Made by a program: the position numbers and the translations under genes. Below are positions 8,501 to 16,919 of a stretch of DNA of 64,000 nt, in pieces. Below the pieces are notes generated by a model, which saw nothing but the letters and a program-made list of their open reading frames with translations, was not told the DNA's origin and did no database searches. How positions within the stretch are numbered: the stretch's first letter is position 1; every line of letters starts with the position of its first letter. The stretch comes from Holophagaceae bacterium (GTDB lineage: Bacteria; Acidobacteriota; Holophagae; Holophagales; Holophagaceae): positions 310,001 to 374,000 of the forward strand of contig JAJTBS010000001.1 in assembly GCA_021286765.1 (NCBI GenBank). The letters are read 5' to 3'.

Positions 8501-9997
8501 AAGATCCTGGTGGCGGTGGAGCAGAGCCCGCTGTCCATCGTGATCACCGATCCCAAGGGCACCATCGAATATGTGAACCCGGCCTTCACCCAGGTCACCG
8601 GCTACACGGCCCAGGAAGCCGTCGGGCAGAACCCCCGCGTGCTGAAGTCCCCCGCCACGCCGCCGGGATACTACCGGACCCTCTGGGAAACGCTGGACCG
8701 CGGCGAGGTCTGGGTGGGCGAGTTCGAGAACCTGAAGAAGAGCGGCGAGCCCTTCCAGGAGCGGGCGATCATCGCCCCAGTGCGGGACGAGTCCGGCGTG
8801 CTGACGGGCTACATCGCCATCAAGGAAGACGTCACCCAGCTCAAGAAGGACGAGGCGGAACGGCGCTCCCTGGAGGCCCAGCTTCAGCAGTCGCAGAAGC
8901 TCGAGAGCCTGGGCAGCTTGGCCGGTGGCGTGGCCCATGACATGAACAACGTGCTGGGCGCCATCCTGGGGTTGGCCTCCACCCTGCGGGAGACGGTCGA
9001 GCCCAACGCCCCGGCGGCCAAGAGCCTCGACACCATCATGAACGCCTGCATGCGGGGCCGCGGGGTGGTCAAGAGCCTGCTCTACTTCGCGAGGAAGGAC
9101 CTCCAGGAAGAGCGGTCCATCGACCTCAACGAGCTGGTCCGGGAAATGAGCCAGCTGCTGAGCCATACCACCCTCAAGCGCATCCAGCTCCGGATGGACC
9201 TGGCGGAGGGCATCGGCCGGTTGCGGGGAGATCCAGGCGCGCTGAGCCACGCGCTCATGAACCTCTGCGTGAATGCCATGGACGCCATGCCGGGTGGTGG
9301 GATCCTCCGCATCCGCACCCAGGCCGGCGAGGCCGGGGGACTCACCCTGCGGGTCGAGGACACGGGGGAGGGCATGGCGCCGGACGTGTTGGCCAGGGCC
9401 ATGGATCCCTTCTTCACCACCAAGCCCCTGGGCAAGGGCACCGGGCTGGGACTGGGCATGGTCTATGGGACCATGCTGGCCCATGAAGGCAGCTTCGAGC
9501 TTCTCAGCGAGCTGGGGAGGGGGACCGAGGCCATCCTCCGCTTCCCGGCCAGCCGCGTGGCGGAGCCGGAGCCGGAGGCGGCGTCCGCGTCGACCCTGGC
9601 GCTGCAGAGCGGGCGTTCCCTGCGCATCCTGCTGGTGGACGACGACGAGCTGATCCTCGAATCCGCCGGCCCCCTCCTGGAGGCGATCGGCCACACCGTC
9701 ACGCCCGCCGCGGCCGGAGCCAGTGCCGTCCGGTTGCTGGAAGCAGGGCTGGAGGTGGACCTGGTGATCCTCGACATGAACATGCCTGGGCTGAGCGGCG
9801 CCGAGACCCTGCCTCGGCTCCTGAACCTGCGGCCAGGGCTTCCGGTGATCATGGCCACGGGCTACAGCGATGATGAGATCACCCCCCTGCTGGAGGGCCG
9901 ACCCTCGGTGAGCAGCATCCGGAAGCCCTACAGCCTCAAGGAAATCCAAATGAAGATCCTCAACCTCCAGCCGGGGCCGGGGACGCCCGCCGGCTGA
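5534..9997 (+). CDS. Hybrid sensor histidine kinase with integral membrane sensor, Cache, PAS, GAF and receiver domains
   Basis: Very large (1487 aa) hybrid kinase. The ATG at 5534 has a modest AAGG upstream; the ATG at 5549 is an alternative. Residues 1-230 hold about six hydrophobic helices (integral-membrane sensor). A further TM at about 233-256 leads into a periplasmic Cache-like domain (about 260-520), closed by a TM at about 522-548. Then follow PAS (560-672), GAF (682-845), PAS (862-982), PAS (990-1105), a HisKA region with phospho-His H1135 in GGVAHDMNN, a HATPase with N-box NLCVNAMDAMPGGG, and a C-terminal receiver with D1414 in LVILDMNMPG. The next genes are two hemerythrins and a CheY-like protein on the same strand, so the stimulus may be oxygen or redox related. 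The ligand is not evident. Confidence 0.92.
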   Translation: MGVSAMTSTAVPKGGAWRLRVALSLGAALMAVASLLGILLSQPLLAALGPGLVPMSPLASVLVLLLAGAFCGVEWRRGAPWLGRAGIATAIFVGGVTLAFVIGHASGGTLRVETWLLRFWPKLQLTSVLTDLSLLGLALSFLVRRVAGKAWGARQAAALLALGTFLMGLAVLVTYAAGAPLLYGTGHIPMSMPAGFCILLLGASQCLATGRDTWPLAVFRSDSSRSRLGFSPRMTAAYLGLGLVILVGGALLLGRLIRSTRAEVQAELSTIADLKARQIAEWMAERRGDAHVIAEGELIQAQLQRYLAGGAQAPAERDLRHWMSELQQTFRYQQVTLFDAQGRVRLAAHPNPLGQAPAEDPAEFKAVLRASGLLVSDLHRAPGHPDIHLGFWVPVRPPHGELAQGALLLQVDPRTFLYPLVEFWPTASPSAETQLVRREGDQVLFLNDLRHRTGTALNLRQDLAANPDMPATRAVLGQEGLMEGLDDRGVSVVAVLRKVPGTPWCMVTKVDAAEIYGPLRLRVWAGGLGLMGIVLVLGVGLGAILRHRDAEALRRQLSLSRRYETLMREASDIILLMDGEGRILEANDQAFDHYGYDRAELLGMDILELRVPEARSEGLERYQRLIESGSVRFETLHQRRDGSRFPVEVSARALELDGEPRVMSFVRDISERRKNECEIQRMTQLYAALSQVNQAIVWSLDREALFAKICEVMVEFGKFDMAWIGLNDPRAGQVRVAASHGDNHGYLDRIRIESGPTVFGGGPAGRAIREASPCVLNDFLSAPGTEPWRDLAVESGFRAVAAFPIRQEGQVYGALCVYSRETGFFGAPEEALLVEAAMDISFALDHLTLDDQRRSAEVALLESERRLKEAQEAGGIGTYTWFIQENCWMGSPYLDELFGVGPDHPRTLAGWVQIVAPDFRDQMAAYVGRIIERHEPFDMDYPILRASDGQRRWVHGRGEIHRDAMDQPVAMVGVIQDITERKLAEHALRKILVAVEQSPLSIVITDPKGTIEYVNPAFTQVTGYTAQEAVGQNPRVLKSPATPPGYYRTLWETLDRGEVWVGEFENLKKSGEPFQERAIIAPVRDESGVLTGYIAIKEDVTQLKKDEAERRSLEAQLQQSQKLESLGSLAGGVAHDMNNVLGAILGLASTLRETVEPNAPAAKSLDTIMNACMRGRGVVKSLLYFARKDLQEERSIDLNELVREMSQLLSHTTLKRIQLRMDLAEGIGRLRGDPGALSHALMNLCVNAMDAMPGGGILRIRTQAGEAGGLTLRVEDTGEGMAPDVLARAMDPFFTTKPLGKGTGLGLGMVYGTMLAHEGSFELLSELGRGTEAILRFPASRVAEPEPEAASASTLALQSGRSLRILLVDDDELILESAGPLLEAIGHTVTPAAAGASAVRLLEAGLEVDLVILDMNMPGLSGAETLPRLLNLRPGLPVIMATGYSDDEITPLLEGRPSVSSIRKPYSLKEIQMKILNLQPGPGTPAG

Positions 9998-10080
9998 GCC
10001 ACCGGGAAGCCATTCCGGAGCGCGACTCAGGAAAGCCCGCGTCCTTCCGATGAAGCCCTCAGACTTTGAATGGACCCGAC

Positions 10081-10503
10081 ATGACCATTGCCAGCTGGAA
10101 CAGCCGATTTGAGACGGGCGTTGAGATCATCGACGCCCAGCACAGGGCCCTGTTCGCGGCCCTGAACCAGCTGACCGAGGCCTTCAGGAGCGGGACCTCG
10201 GGGGAGCATGTGAAGGCGGGGCTGGCTGCCCTCCTGACCTACGCCGCCGAGCACTTCCAGACCGAAGAGGCCTTCATGCGGGAGCGGGGGTACCCCGACC
10301 TGGCGGTCCATGCAGCCGAGCATGTGCGACTCGTCGAACGGGCCCACGACCTGGAGACCCAGTTCCGGGAGGGGCGGCCGGTGGCCATGGAACTCACCAT
10401 CTTCCTGGCCGATCTCCTGGCCCAGCACATCGATGAATTCGACACCGCCATGGTCCGGTTTCTGAAGAATGAGCCGCCCATCGTGACGGTGAAGCGGCTC
10501 TGA
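10081..10503 (+). CDS. Bacteriohemerythrin (copy 1 of tandem pair)
   Basis: 140-aa single-domain hemerythrin, which binds O2 reversibly at a non-heme di-iron site. The ATG at 10081 is preferred because the protein then aligns from its first residues with the next gene (M-x-IA-x-WNSRFETG). Iron-ligand motifs are visible: DAQHRALF, HFQTEEAFMRERGYP followed by HAAEHVRLV, and the C-terminal HIDEFD. It sits 83 nt after the hybrid kinase. Possible jobs are oxygen delivery, scavenging, or sensing for the kinase or the following receiver. Confidence 0.93.
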   Translation: MTIASWNSRFETGVEIIDAQHRALFAALNQLTEAFRSGTSGEHVKAGLAALLTYAAEHFQTEEAFMRERGYPDLAVHAAEHVRLVERAHDLETQFREGRPVAMELTIFLADLLAQHIDEFDTAMVRFLKNEPPIVTVKRL

Positions 10504-10585
10504 TCCTCTGGTGCTGAACCCGCGGGAATTCAAGCGTGGGCTGGGTGGGGCCGATGGGAGGGCTGTCAACCACCCAGGAGCAGCC

Positions 10586-10990
10586 ATGGCCATCGCCGTT
10601 TGGAACAGCCGGTTCGAGACCGGCATTGCCATCATCGATTCCCAGCACAAGGCGCTCTTCGACGCCGTGAACAGGCTGGCGGATTCCTTCAAGGATGGCA
10701 CGGCCAAGACGGCGGTGAAGGACAGCATGGACTTCCTGGTGAAGTACACCGTCGAGCACTTCCAGACCGAGGAAAAGGTCATGAAGGACATGGGCTACCC
10801 GAAGCTCACCTCGCACATGGCCGAGCACGCCCAGTTGGTGACCAAGGCCCAGGAACTGCAGGGGAAGATCGCCGAGGGCAAGCCGGTCACCATGGAGGTC
10901 TCGAAGTTCCTCGCGGACTGGCTGAAGCACCACATCAACGAGGTCGACATGGGCTACGTGGAGTTCAAGCGGGGCCAGGATCGGAAGTAG
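10586..10990 (+). CDS. Bacteriohemerythrin (copy 2 of tandem pair)
   Basis: 134-aa hemerythrin and a close paralogue of the preceding gene, evidently a tandem duplication. The ATG at 10586 has GGAG 5 nt upstream. Ligand motifs are DSQHKALF, HFQTEEKVMKDMGYP, HMAEHAQLV and HHINEVD, so the di-iron site should be complete. The two copies differ most in the middle helices, so they may differ in oxygen affinity or partner. The CheY-like gene follows 33 nt later and may be cotranscribed. Confidence 0.94.
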   Translation: MAIAVWNSRFETGIAIIDSQHKALFDAVNRLADSFKDGTAKTAVKDSMDFLVKYTVEHFQTEEKVMKDMGYPKLTSHMAEHAQLVTKAQELQGKIAEGKPVTMEVSKFLADWLKHHINEVDMGYVEFKRGQDRK

Positions 10991-11023
10991 AGAATGCGGT
11001 TGCAGCCCTGAAGGGGACTCGCC

Positions 11024-11395
11024 ATGCCCAAGATCGTGGTGGTCGATGACAGCAAGCTCATGCGGAACCTGATCCAGCACATCCTGGAGCAGGCCGGACA
11101 CGAGGTGGAAGCCTGGGGTGACGTGACGGCCATGGAAGTGGCCGACCGCATCCTGGCCAGCGACCCCGACCTGGTCGTCACCGACTACCAGATGCCGGGG
11201 TGCAACGGCCTGACCCTGGCGCGCATGGCCCGGAAGGCCAAGCCGGGCCTGCCGATCGTGGTGGTGACTGCGCTGCATGACGCCCAGGTCATGGACGGGC
11301 TGAAGAGCCAGGCCGTCAACCAGATCCTCCACAAGCCCCTCAAGGAGGAGGAGCTTCTGGAAACCGTGGCCGCAGTCCTGGCCCAGGCTGTCTGA
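11024..11395 (+). CDS. Single-domain CheY-like response regulator
   Basis: 123-aa receiver with no output domain. Acidic pair D8-D9, phospho-acceptor D54 in VTDYQMPGCNG, switch Thr in VVTALHD and the Lys in HKPLKEEEL are present. A GGGG-type ribosome site precedes the ATG. It is distinct from the CheY of the che operon and closes the kinase/hemerythrin locus, so it could be a phosphorelay partner of the hybrid kinase. It ends 3 nt from the convergent YCII gene. Confidence 0.92.
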   Translation: MPKIVVVDDSKLMRNLIQHILEQAGHEVEAWGDVTAMEVADRILASDPDLVVTDYQMPGCNGLTLARMARKAKPGLPIVVVTALHDAQVMDGLKSQAVNQILHKPLKEEELLETVAAVLAQAV

Positions 11396-11398
11396 GCC

Positions 11399-11692
11399 TT
11401 AGATCCGGTCCAGCCCTTCCTTGCCCTGCATCACCTTCCAGGGCAGCAGCTCATAGTTGGCCAATCCGTGCTGGTGGAAGGGGTCTCCCGCCATGAGGAC
11501 ATCCAGGTCGGCCAGCGGGTTCTCATCCTGGACCCGCACCAGCCACATGCCACCGAAGCGCGGATCCAGCGGCCCCGAGGCCACCAGGATCCCCTTGGCC
11601 TGCAGGTCGCGAAGGTAGGCCCGGTGGGCCTCGGTGACGGCTTCGACCTCCGGAAGCGGGCGGCGGTAGCGGACGATGATCATGGCGTACAC
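11399..11692 (-). CDS. YCII-related domain protein
   Basis: 97-aa protein of the YciI-like dimeric alpha/beta-barrel fold. The GTG at 11692 is preferred because GGAGG lies 7 nt upstream; an in-frame ATG at 11683 is 16 nt from it. Typical YCII features are the N-terminal strand MIIVRYRRPLP, the AHRAYLRDLQAKGILVASGP region, and the acidic/His segment MAGDPFHQHGLANYEL that holds the putative catalytic His-Asp of the family. It may be coupled to carbamate kinase upstream (20 nt gap). Substrate unknown. Confidence 0.82.
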   Translation of the reverse strand: MYAMIIVRYRRPLPEVEAVTEAHRAYLRDLQAKGILVASGPLDPRFGGMWLVRVQDENPLADLDVLMAGDPFHQHGLANYELLPWKVMQGKEGLDRI

Positions 11693-11712
11693 GGGACTTC
11701 CTCCGATCCGGT

Positions 11713-12660
11713 TCAGTCTTTCACGATCCGTGTGCCCACGGTGGCGGGATTCTCGGTGGCCAGGGCTTCGGCGGTGGTGATGAGCACCTCGTCCCCGCCG
11801 CCATCCAGGAAGCCCAGGGCGCTCTCGATCTTGGGGCCCATGCTCCCGGGCGGGAACTGGCCCTCGGCCAGGTGGCGCCTGGCTTCGCTGGCGGTGAGTC
11901 GGTCCACCCAGGTCTGGGTGGGCTTGCCGAAATCCAGGGCCACCTTGGCCACGCCCGTGAGGATGATGAAGAGGTTGGCGCCCAGCTTGGTGGCGAGGAG
12001 GGCGCTGAGGCGGTCCTTGTCGATGACGGCTTCCACGCCCACCAGGAAACCGCTGGCGTCGCGGATCACGGGGATGCCGCCCCCGCCGCCGGCGATCACG
12101 GAGTTGCCCGCTTGCAGCAGGGTCTTGATGGCGTCGAGCTGGACGATCTCCAGGGGGTTGGGCGAAGGCACCACCTTGCGCCAGCCGCGGCCCGAGTCCT
12201 CCTTCATCTTCCAGCGCTTCGACCGCATGAGTTCCAGGGCCCGGAATTCGGGATAGAAGGGGCCCACGGGCTTCGTCGGGTCCTGGAAGCCCCGGTCCTC
12301 CTTGTCCACCACCACTTCGGTGAGGACCGACGTGACCGGCGCATCCACGCCGAGGAAGCGCAGGCGGTTGATGAGCATGCGCTCCAGCATGTAGCCCATG
12401 GAACCCTGGGTCATGGCGCCGCAGACATCCAGGCTGTAGGGTGGCACCTGGCCCGAGGCGGCCTCCTGCTGGATGAGCAGGTTGCCCACCTGGGGCCCGT
12501 TGCCGTGCACCACGCAGAGCGAGTAACCCTCGGCCACCACCTTGGCCAGCATCTCGGCGGTCTCCCGGGCATTTTCCAGCTGCTCCTCCTGGAGCCCGCG
12601 TTCTTTTTCCTTGAGCAACGCGTTGCCGCCGATGGCGAGGAGAGCGATCTTTCGGGTCAT
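11713..12660 (-). CDS. arcC: Carbamate kinase
   Basis: 315 aa, the normal length for this enzyme, which interconverts carbamoyl phosphate plus ADP with carbamate plus ATP. Amino-acid-kinase family motifs are visible: N-terminal ALLAIGGNALL, VVHGNGPQVGNLL, and the nucleotide-binding region with AGGGGGIPV. The ATG at 12660 places GGNAL at the expected distance from the N terminus. Arginine deiminase and ornithine carbamoyltransferase genes, the usual arc partners, are not adjacent, so the carbamoyl phosphate source is unclear. Confidence 0.93.
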   Translation of the reverse strand: MTRKIALLAIGGNALLKEKERGLQEEQLENARETAEMLAKVVAEGYSLCVVHGNGPQVGNLLIQQEAASGQVPPYSLDVCGAMTQGSMGYMLERMLINRLRFLGVDAPVTSVLTEVVVDKEDRGFQDPTKPVGPFYPEFRALELMRSKRWKMKEDSGRGWRKVVPSPNPLEIVQLDAIKTLLQAGNSVIAGGGGGIPVIRDASGFLVGVEAVIDKDRLSALLATKLGANLFIILTGVAKVALDFGKPTQTWVDRLTASEARRHLAEGQFPPGSMGPKIESALGFLDGGGDEVLITTAEALATENPATVGTRIVKD

Positions 12661-12802
12661 GCCGAACCCCGTGGAAACGAGGATCATACAGGGGTGGCTG
12701 GGTGGCGCAAAGGACGGCGGTCACAGTGCGCCCGCTCAGCCCACGGAACCCTTGTCATGGCCTCAGTCCTTTTGCACCCTGTCAAGGACGGAGCGGACGC
12801 CC

Positions 12803-13288
12803 ATGGACCCCTATCAGACCCAGGACACCTACGACGTGGAGGCCGCCACCCGCCTCAGCCGCCTCGGCGCCGCGGTGGTGGATGGGCTGGTGCTCGCCAT
12901 CCCGGGCATCGCGCTGGCGATCCTGGTTCCCATGGCCCTGATGGGAGGGCGCGTCGCAGTCATGCTGGTCATCCTCGGGCTGGCCCTGCTGTTCCTGCTG
13001 GCTCTGCTGATCACCCAGATCGTGCTGCTGGTGAAGCACGGCCAGACCATCGGCAAGCGGGCCCTGGGCATCCGCATGATTACCAGCGATGGCGGGATCC
13101 CCAGCATCTGGCGCGTCTTCTTCCTCCGCTGGCTGCCCTTCGCCGTCGTGGCCACCATCGTGCAGATGGTCCTCAAGGTGCAGGGCATCGGCAGCCTCAT
13201 CCACCTGATGGACGCGGCCTTCATCTTCCAGCCCACCCGCCGCTGCCTGCACGACCTGTTCGCCGATACGCACGTGATCAAGGCCTGA
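12803..13288 (+). CDS. RDD-family membrane protein
   Basis: 161 aa with an RDD domain. The first helix carries the Arg and Asp signature (TRLSRLGAAVVDGLVLAIPG), followed by two more strongly hydrophobic helices and a final segment containing the second Asp (LIHLMDAAFIF). The start at 12803 follows a purine-rich GGACGGAG. RDD proteins are inner-membrane proteins of mostly unknown function; some act in cation/proton transport. Neighbours give no functional hint. Confidence 0.85.
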   Translation: MDPYQTQDTYDVEAATRLSRLGAAVVDGLVLAIPGIALAILVPMALMGGRVAVMLVILGLALLFLLALLITQIVLLVKHGQTIGKRALGIRMITSDGGIPSIWRVFFLRWLPFAVVATIVQMVLKVQGIGSLIHLMDAAFIFQPTRRCLHDLFADTHVIKA

Positions 13289-13306
13289 GTCTCGGGGAAC
13301 CTGCGC

Positions 13307-13825
13307 CTACAGGGCATGCACCAGCAGGCGATCCCGGTCGACCTGGTTGCCAATGCGGTAGGTGGCATCCCCGGCATCGATGAAGCCGACCTTGGCATAG
13401 AAGCGGATGGCGCGGGGGTTCTGCTCCCAGACCTGCAACCACACGCCGTCGTGCCCCGCGGCAGCCGCCCGGTCGAGCACTTCCGCCATCAGTGCCTGAG
13501 CCGCGCCCTGGCCGTGAAGGGTGCGGTCCACGTAGAAGCGGGCCACCTCCAGAGGTCGCTCGAAGGGCACCGCGGCGGAGGCGGCTTTGGGACCATGGGC
13601 CCGCAGCAGGGCGTAGCCCAGCGGCGCGCCGTCGGCCTCGATCAGGAGCATCCAGTTGGCGGGATCCACCAGTTCCGCGGTCTGCTGCACCAGCCCAAAG
13701 GTCCCGGCGAGGTGCAGTTCCAGGTTCCCCTGCGGAATCAGCCCCGAGTAAGTCTCGCGCCAGAGGCGCTCTCCGAGGCTCGCCAAGGCCTCGGCATCGG
13801 CGGGAAGGGCGGGGCGGATGAGCAT
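13307..13825 (-). CDS. GNAT-family N-acetyltransferase
   Basis: 172 aa, a single GNAT domain transferring acetyl from acetyl-CoA to an amine. The acetyl-CoA loop is [13 protein letters not shown] (R-x-x-G-x-G/A type), preceded by the strand ARFYVD. The C-terminal [13 protein letters not shown] motif is the usual fourth region. It is divergent from glyQ with 58 nt between starts. The acceptor substrate cannot be read from the sequence. Confidence 0.9.
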   Translation of the reverse strand: MLIRPALPADAEALASLGERLWRETYSGLIPQGNLELHLAGTFGLVQQTAELVDPANWMLLIEADGAPLGYALLRAHGPKAASAAVPFERPLEVARFYVDRTLHGQGAAQALMAEVLDRAAAAGHDGVWLQVWEQNPRAIRFYAKVGFIDAGDATYRIGNQVDRDRLLVHAL

Positions 13826-13834
13826 CCCCCGAGC

Positions 13835-13863
13835 TTATCAAATCTCTGAAAACCCGCTAGAAT
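13835..13863 (+). promoter_or_regulatory. Sigma-70-type promoter for glyQS
   Basis: TTATCA (13835-13840), a 17-nt spacer and TAGAAT (13858-13863) match the consensus in 4/6 and 5/6 positions. Transcription would start near 13870, leaving a leader of about 14 nt before the glyQ ATG. Confidence 0.5.
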
Positions 13864-13883
13864 GCTCGTTTTGGCGAGCCCCC

Positions 13884-14795
13884 ATGCACATCCAGGAACT
13901 CATCCTCCGCCTGCAGCGGTTCTGGGCCGACCGGGGCTGCCTCATCGGCCAGCCCTACGACCTGGAAAAGGGCGCGGGCACCATGAACCCGCTGACCTTC
14001 TTCGGGGCCCTGGGCACCAAGCCCTGGAACGTGGCCTATGTGGAGCCCAGCCGCCGCCCGGCGGATGGCCGCTATGGCGAGAACCCCTTCCGCGTCTACA
14101 AGCACCTCCAGTTCCAGGTGATCCTCAAGCCCAGCCCCGCCAAGGTGCAGGAGATGTACATCGAGAGCCTGGAGGCCCTGGGCATCGACCTCTCCAAGCA
14201 CGACCTCCGCTTCGAGGAGGACAACTGGGAATCGCCGTCCCTGGGCGCCTGGGGTGTGGGCTGGCAGGTGGTGCTGGACGGCATGGAGATCAGCCAGTTC
14301 ACCTACTTCCAGCAGGTCGGCGGCCTGGACTGCCGACCCGTGAGCGCCGAGCTAACCTATGGCATCGAGCGCATCTGCATGTTCCTGGGCGGCTATGACA
14401 ACATCTTCGATCTGGTGCATGGCGAGGTGAAGACGGACGACGGCGTCTTCCCCGTGACCTATGGCCAGATGCGCCAGCGCGAGGAATTCGAACTGAGCGC
14501 CTACAGCTTCGAGCACGCGGACCTGGACCTGCACCGGACGCTGTTCGAGGCCTTCGAGAAGGAGGGCTGGCGCCTGCTGAAGGAGCACGGCCACTTCCTC
14601 AGCGCCTACGAGCAGGCCCTCAAGATGAGCCATACCTTCAACGTGCTGGATGCCCGCGGCGCCGTGAGCACCACCGAGCGCCCCGGCATCATCAAGCGCG
14701 TGCGCGATCTAGCCAGTGCCTGCGCCAAGGCGTACCTGGAACACGAGGAGGGTGCCCCCGCACCTGCCGACACCGCGAAGGGAGGTGCGAAGTGA
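13884..14795 (+). CDS. glyQ: Glycyl-tRNA synthetase alpha subunit
   Basis: 303 aa, the length of the bacterial alpha subunit, which carries the class II catalytic core of the alpha2beta2 glycyl-tRNA synthetase. The start at 13884 gives the conserved N terminus [18 protein letters not shown]. Diagnostic stretches include [42 protein letters not shown] and [14 protein letters not shown]. It overlaps glyS by 4 nt (GTGA), with the beta subunit translated from the same message. Confidence 0.98.
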   Translation: MHIQELILRLQRFWADRGCLIGQPYDLEKGAGTMNPLTFFGALGTKPWNVAYVEPSRRPADGRYGENPFRVYKHLQFQVILKPSPAKVQEMYIESLEALGIDLSKHDLRFEEDNWESPSLGAWGVGWQVVLDGMEISQFTYFQQVGGLDCRPVSAELTYGIERICMFLGGYDNIFDLVHGEVKTDDGVFPVTYGQMRQREEFELSAYSFEHADLDLHRTLFEAFEKEGWRLLKEHGHFLSAYEQALKMSHTFNVLDARGAVSTTERPGIIKRVRDLASACAKAYLEHEEGAPAPADTAKGGAK

Positions 14796-16882
14796 GCGCC
14801 ACCCAGACCTTCCTGCTGGAACTGCACTGCGAGGAGATCCCGGCGCGGTTCCTGGCGCCGTTGACTCAGGATCTCGCCGCCAAGATCGAAGGGTCCTTGG
14901 CGACCTGGTTCGCCAGCAGCGATTCTGCAGTCTGGCGTGAAAGGGCCGAGGGCTTCTATTCACCCCGGAAGCTCGCCCTGCGCTTCCATGGGATTCCCGA
15001 GACCCAGCCCGACCAGACCGAAACCCAGGTTGGTCCACCGCAGCGCATGTGCGTGGACGAGGCGGGCAAGGCCACCATCCAGGGCGAGAAGTTCGCCGAG
15101 AAGTGGGGCGTGCCGTTCTCCGCTGTGCGTTTCGAACAGCCCGCGGGCAAGAAGGAGCCCTGCGCGGTCGTGACCATCATCAGGCCCGGCAGGCCCACGG
15201 TGGACCTGCTGGCGGAGGCGCTGCCGGGCCTCATCGCCAGCCTGCACGTGCCCAAGGCCATGCGCTGGGGCAGCTCGGATTTCGAGTTCGTGCGCCCCAT
15301 CCGCAACCTCCTGTGCCTCTTCGGGGAGCAGGTGGTGCCGATCACCGTCGATGGCGTGACCGCCACGAACACGACCTGGGGCCACCGCCTCTACCACCGC
15401 CAGCATGCGGCGCCGGTGACTATCGCCACGCCGCAGGCCTACGAAGCGGCCCTGGAGGCGGCAGGCGTGGTTGTCAGCGTGGATGCCCGCCGCACCCGCA
15501 TCGCCCAGCAGCTGGACCAGCTGGCCGCCGAAGCCGGTGGTCGCGTGGTGGCCGATGCTGAGCTGCTGGACACCCTGGCGGAGATCGTGGAGTTCCCCAA
15601 GATCGTGCGCGGCGACTTCCCCGCCAGCTTCCTGGAGCTGCCCAAGGAGGTGCTGGTCACCTCCCTGCGTGAGCACCAGAAGAGCTTCTGCATCGAGAAG
15701 GCGGATGGCGAACTGCTGCCCTGTTTCCTCACCGCCGCCAACCGCACGGATGACCCCGCGGGCTTCGTGAAGGCTGGCAATGAGTGGGTGCTGAAGGCGC
15801 GGCTCTACGACGCGCGCTTCTTCTTCGCCGAGGATCGCAAGCACCCCCTGTCCGACCGCCTGGAGAAGTTGCAGGCCCTCACCTTCCAGCGCGACCTGGG
15901 CAGCTACCACGCCAAGACGGGCCGCGTGGTGGCCCTGGTGAAGATGCTGGCCACCCGGCTGTCCCAGGACGAGGCCCACGTCAACCGCGCCCTCGAAGCC
16001 GCCCGCATGGCCAAGTGCGACCTGCGCACGCTCATGGTCGGCGAGTTCCCCGAGCTGCAGGGCATCATGGGCGGGGAATACCTCAAGCACGAAGGCGCCC
16101 ACGAGGACGTCTGGATGGCCGTGAAGGAACACTACCGGCCGGTGGGCACCGAGGACGACATCCCTTCCACCCCCATGGGCTGCCTGCTGTCGCTCTGCGA
16201 CAAGCTGGACACGGTCGCGGGCTGCTTCGCCGTGGGCCTCATCCCCAGCGGCTCCAAAGATCCCCTCGCCCTCCGACGGGCAGGGCAGGGCATCGTGCAC
16301 ATCTTGTGGGAGAGGGGTTGGGCGCTGACGCCCACAGACCTCATCCACACGGCGCTCATGGCCGTGGGGCAGAAGGCCACCAGGACCGCGGCCGAGACCA
16401 CGGAAGCCCTGCTGACCTTCTTCAAGGATCGCGTGGCCTACCAGTTGGAACTGTCTGGTTACGCCGGCTCCGTGCGCCGCTCGGCCCTGGCCACCGGCTG
16501 GGAGGACCTGGCGGATCTCAAGGCCCGCTGCGAGGCCCTCTCCGCCTTTGCCGAGGATGCCCGCTTTGCCTCCCTGGCCCAGAGCGCCAAACGCATCGGC
16601 AATATCCTGAAGGACGAAGCGCCCGCCGAAATATTCGATGGCAGCCTGCTGGCACAGGCCGAAGAGAAAGCCCTGGCAGGCCATCTGGCGAGCCTCGAGG
16701 GCACCGTCGATCAGAAGGGGCTGCTGGCCGCCCTGGCTGAGCTCGCCGAACCCCTGGAGGCCTTCTTCAACGCCGTCATGGTGAAGTGCGAGGATCCGGC
16801 CCTTCGCGCCGCCCGCCTCAGCCTCCTCCACCGTCTCCGCCAGGCCTTCCTGCGCGTGGCGGATTTCAGCCTCTGGCAGTAG
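14792..16882 (+). CDS. glyS: Glycyl-tRNA synthetase beta subunit
   Basis: 696 aa, typical of the beta subunit that provides tRNA recognition for the GlyQ catalytic subunit. The GTG start at 14792 overlaps the glyQ stop and has GGAGG 6 nt upstream. Conserved GlyS features are the N-terminal [14 protein letters not shown], the KAMRWG segment, and the HD-like region with [18 protein letters not shown]-type sequence (here [13 protein letters not shown]), followed by the C-terminal DALR anticodon-binding region. Nothing indicates truncation. Confidence 0.97.
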   Translation: MSATQTFLLELHCEEIPARFLAPLTQDLAAKIEGSLATWFASSDSAVWRERAEGFYSPRKLALRFHGIPETQPDQTETQVGPPQRMCVDEAGKATIQGEKFAEKWGVPFSAVRFEQPAGKKEPCAVVTIIRPGRPTVDLLAEALPGLIASLHVPKAMRWGSSDFEFVRPIRNLLCLFGEQVVPITVDGVTATNTTWGHRLYHRQHAAPVTIATPQAYEAALEAAGVVVSVDARRTRIAQQLDQLAAEAGGRVVADAELLDTLAEIVEFPKIVRGDFPASFLELPKEVLVTSLREHQKSFCIEKADGELLPCFLTAANRTDDPAGFVKAGNEWVLKARLYDARFFFAEDRKHPLSDRLEKLQALTFQRDLGSYHAKTGRVVALVKMLATRLSQDEAHVNRALEAARMAKCDLRTLMVGEFPELQGIMGGEYLKHEGAHEDVWMAVKEHYRPVGTEDDIPSTPMGCLLSLCDKLDTVAGCFAVGLIPSGSKDPLALRRAGQGIVHILWERGWALTPTDLIHTALMAVGQKATRTAAETTEALLTFFKDRVAYQLELSGYAGSVRRSALATGWEDLADLKARCEALSAFAEDARFASLAQSAKRIGNILKDEAPAEIFDGSLLAQAEEKALAGHLASLEGTVDQKGLLAALAELAEPLEAFFNAVMVKCEDPALRAARLSLLHRLRQAFLRVADFSLWQ

Positions 16883-16919
16883 ATCCCAGATCCCAGGTAA
16901 TCCTGGCGCGGAGGTCTTC

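Noticed and set aside
5543-9949. Two long minus-strand open frames opposite the hybrid kinase
   Set aside because: Compositional shadows of the kinase; no domain, no ribosome site and His/Gln/Gly/Pro-rich translation.
12730-12765. TTGTCA as a -35 box upstream of the RDD gene
   Set aside because: The hexamer at 17-nt spacing (CACCCT) matches the -10 consensus poorly, so no promoter is claimed.
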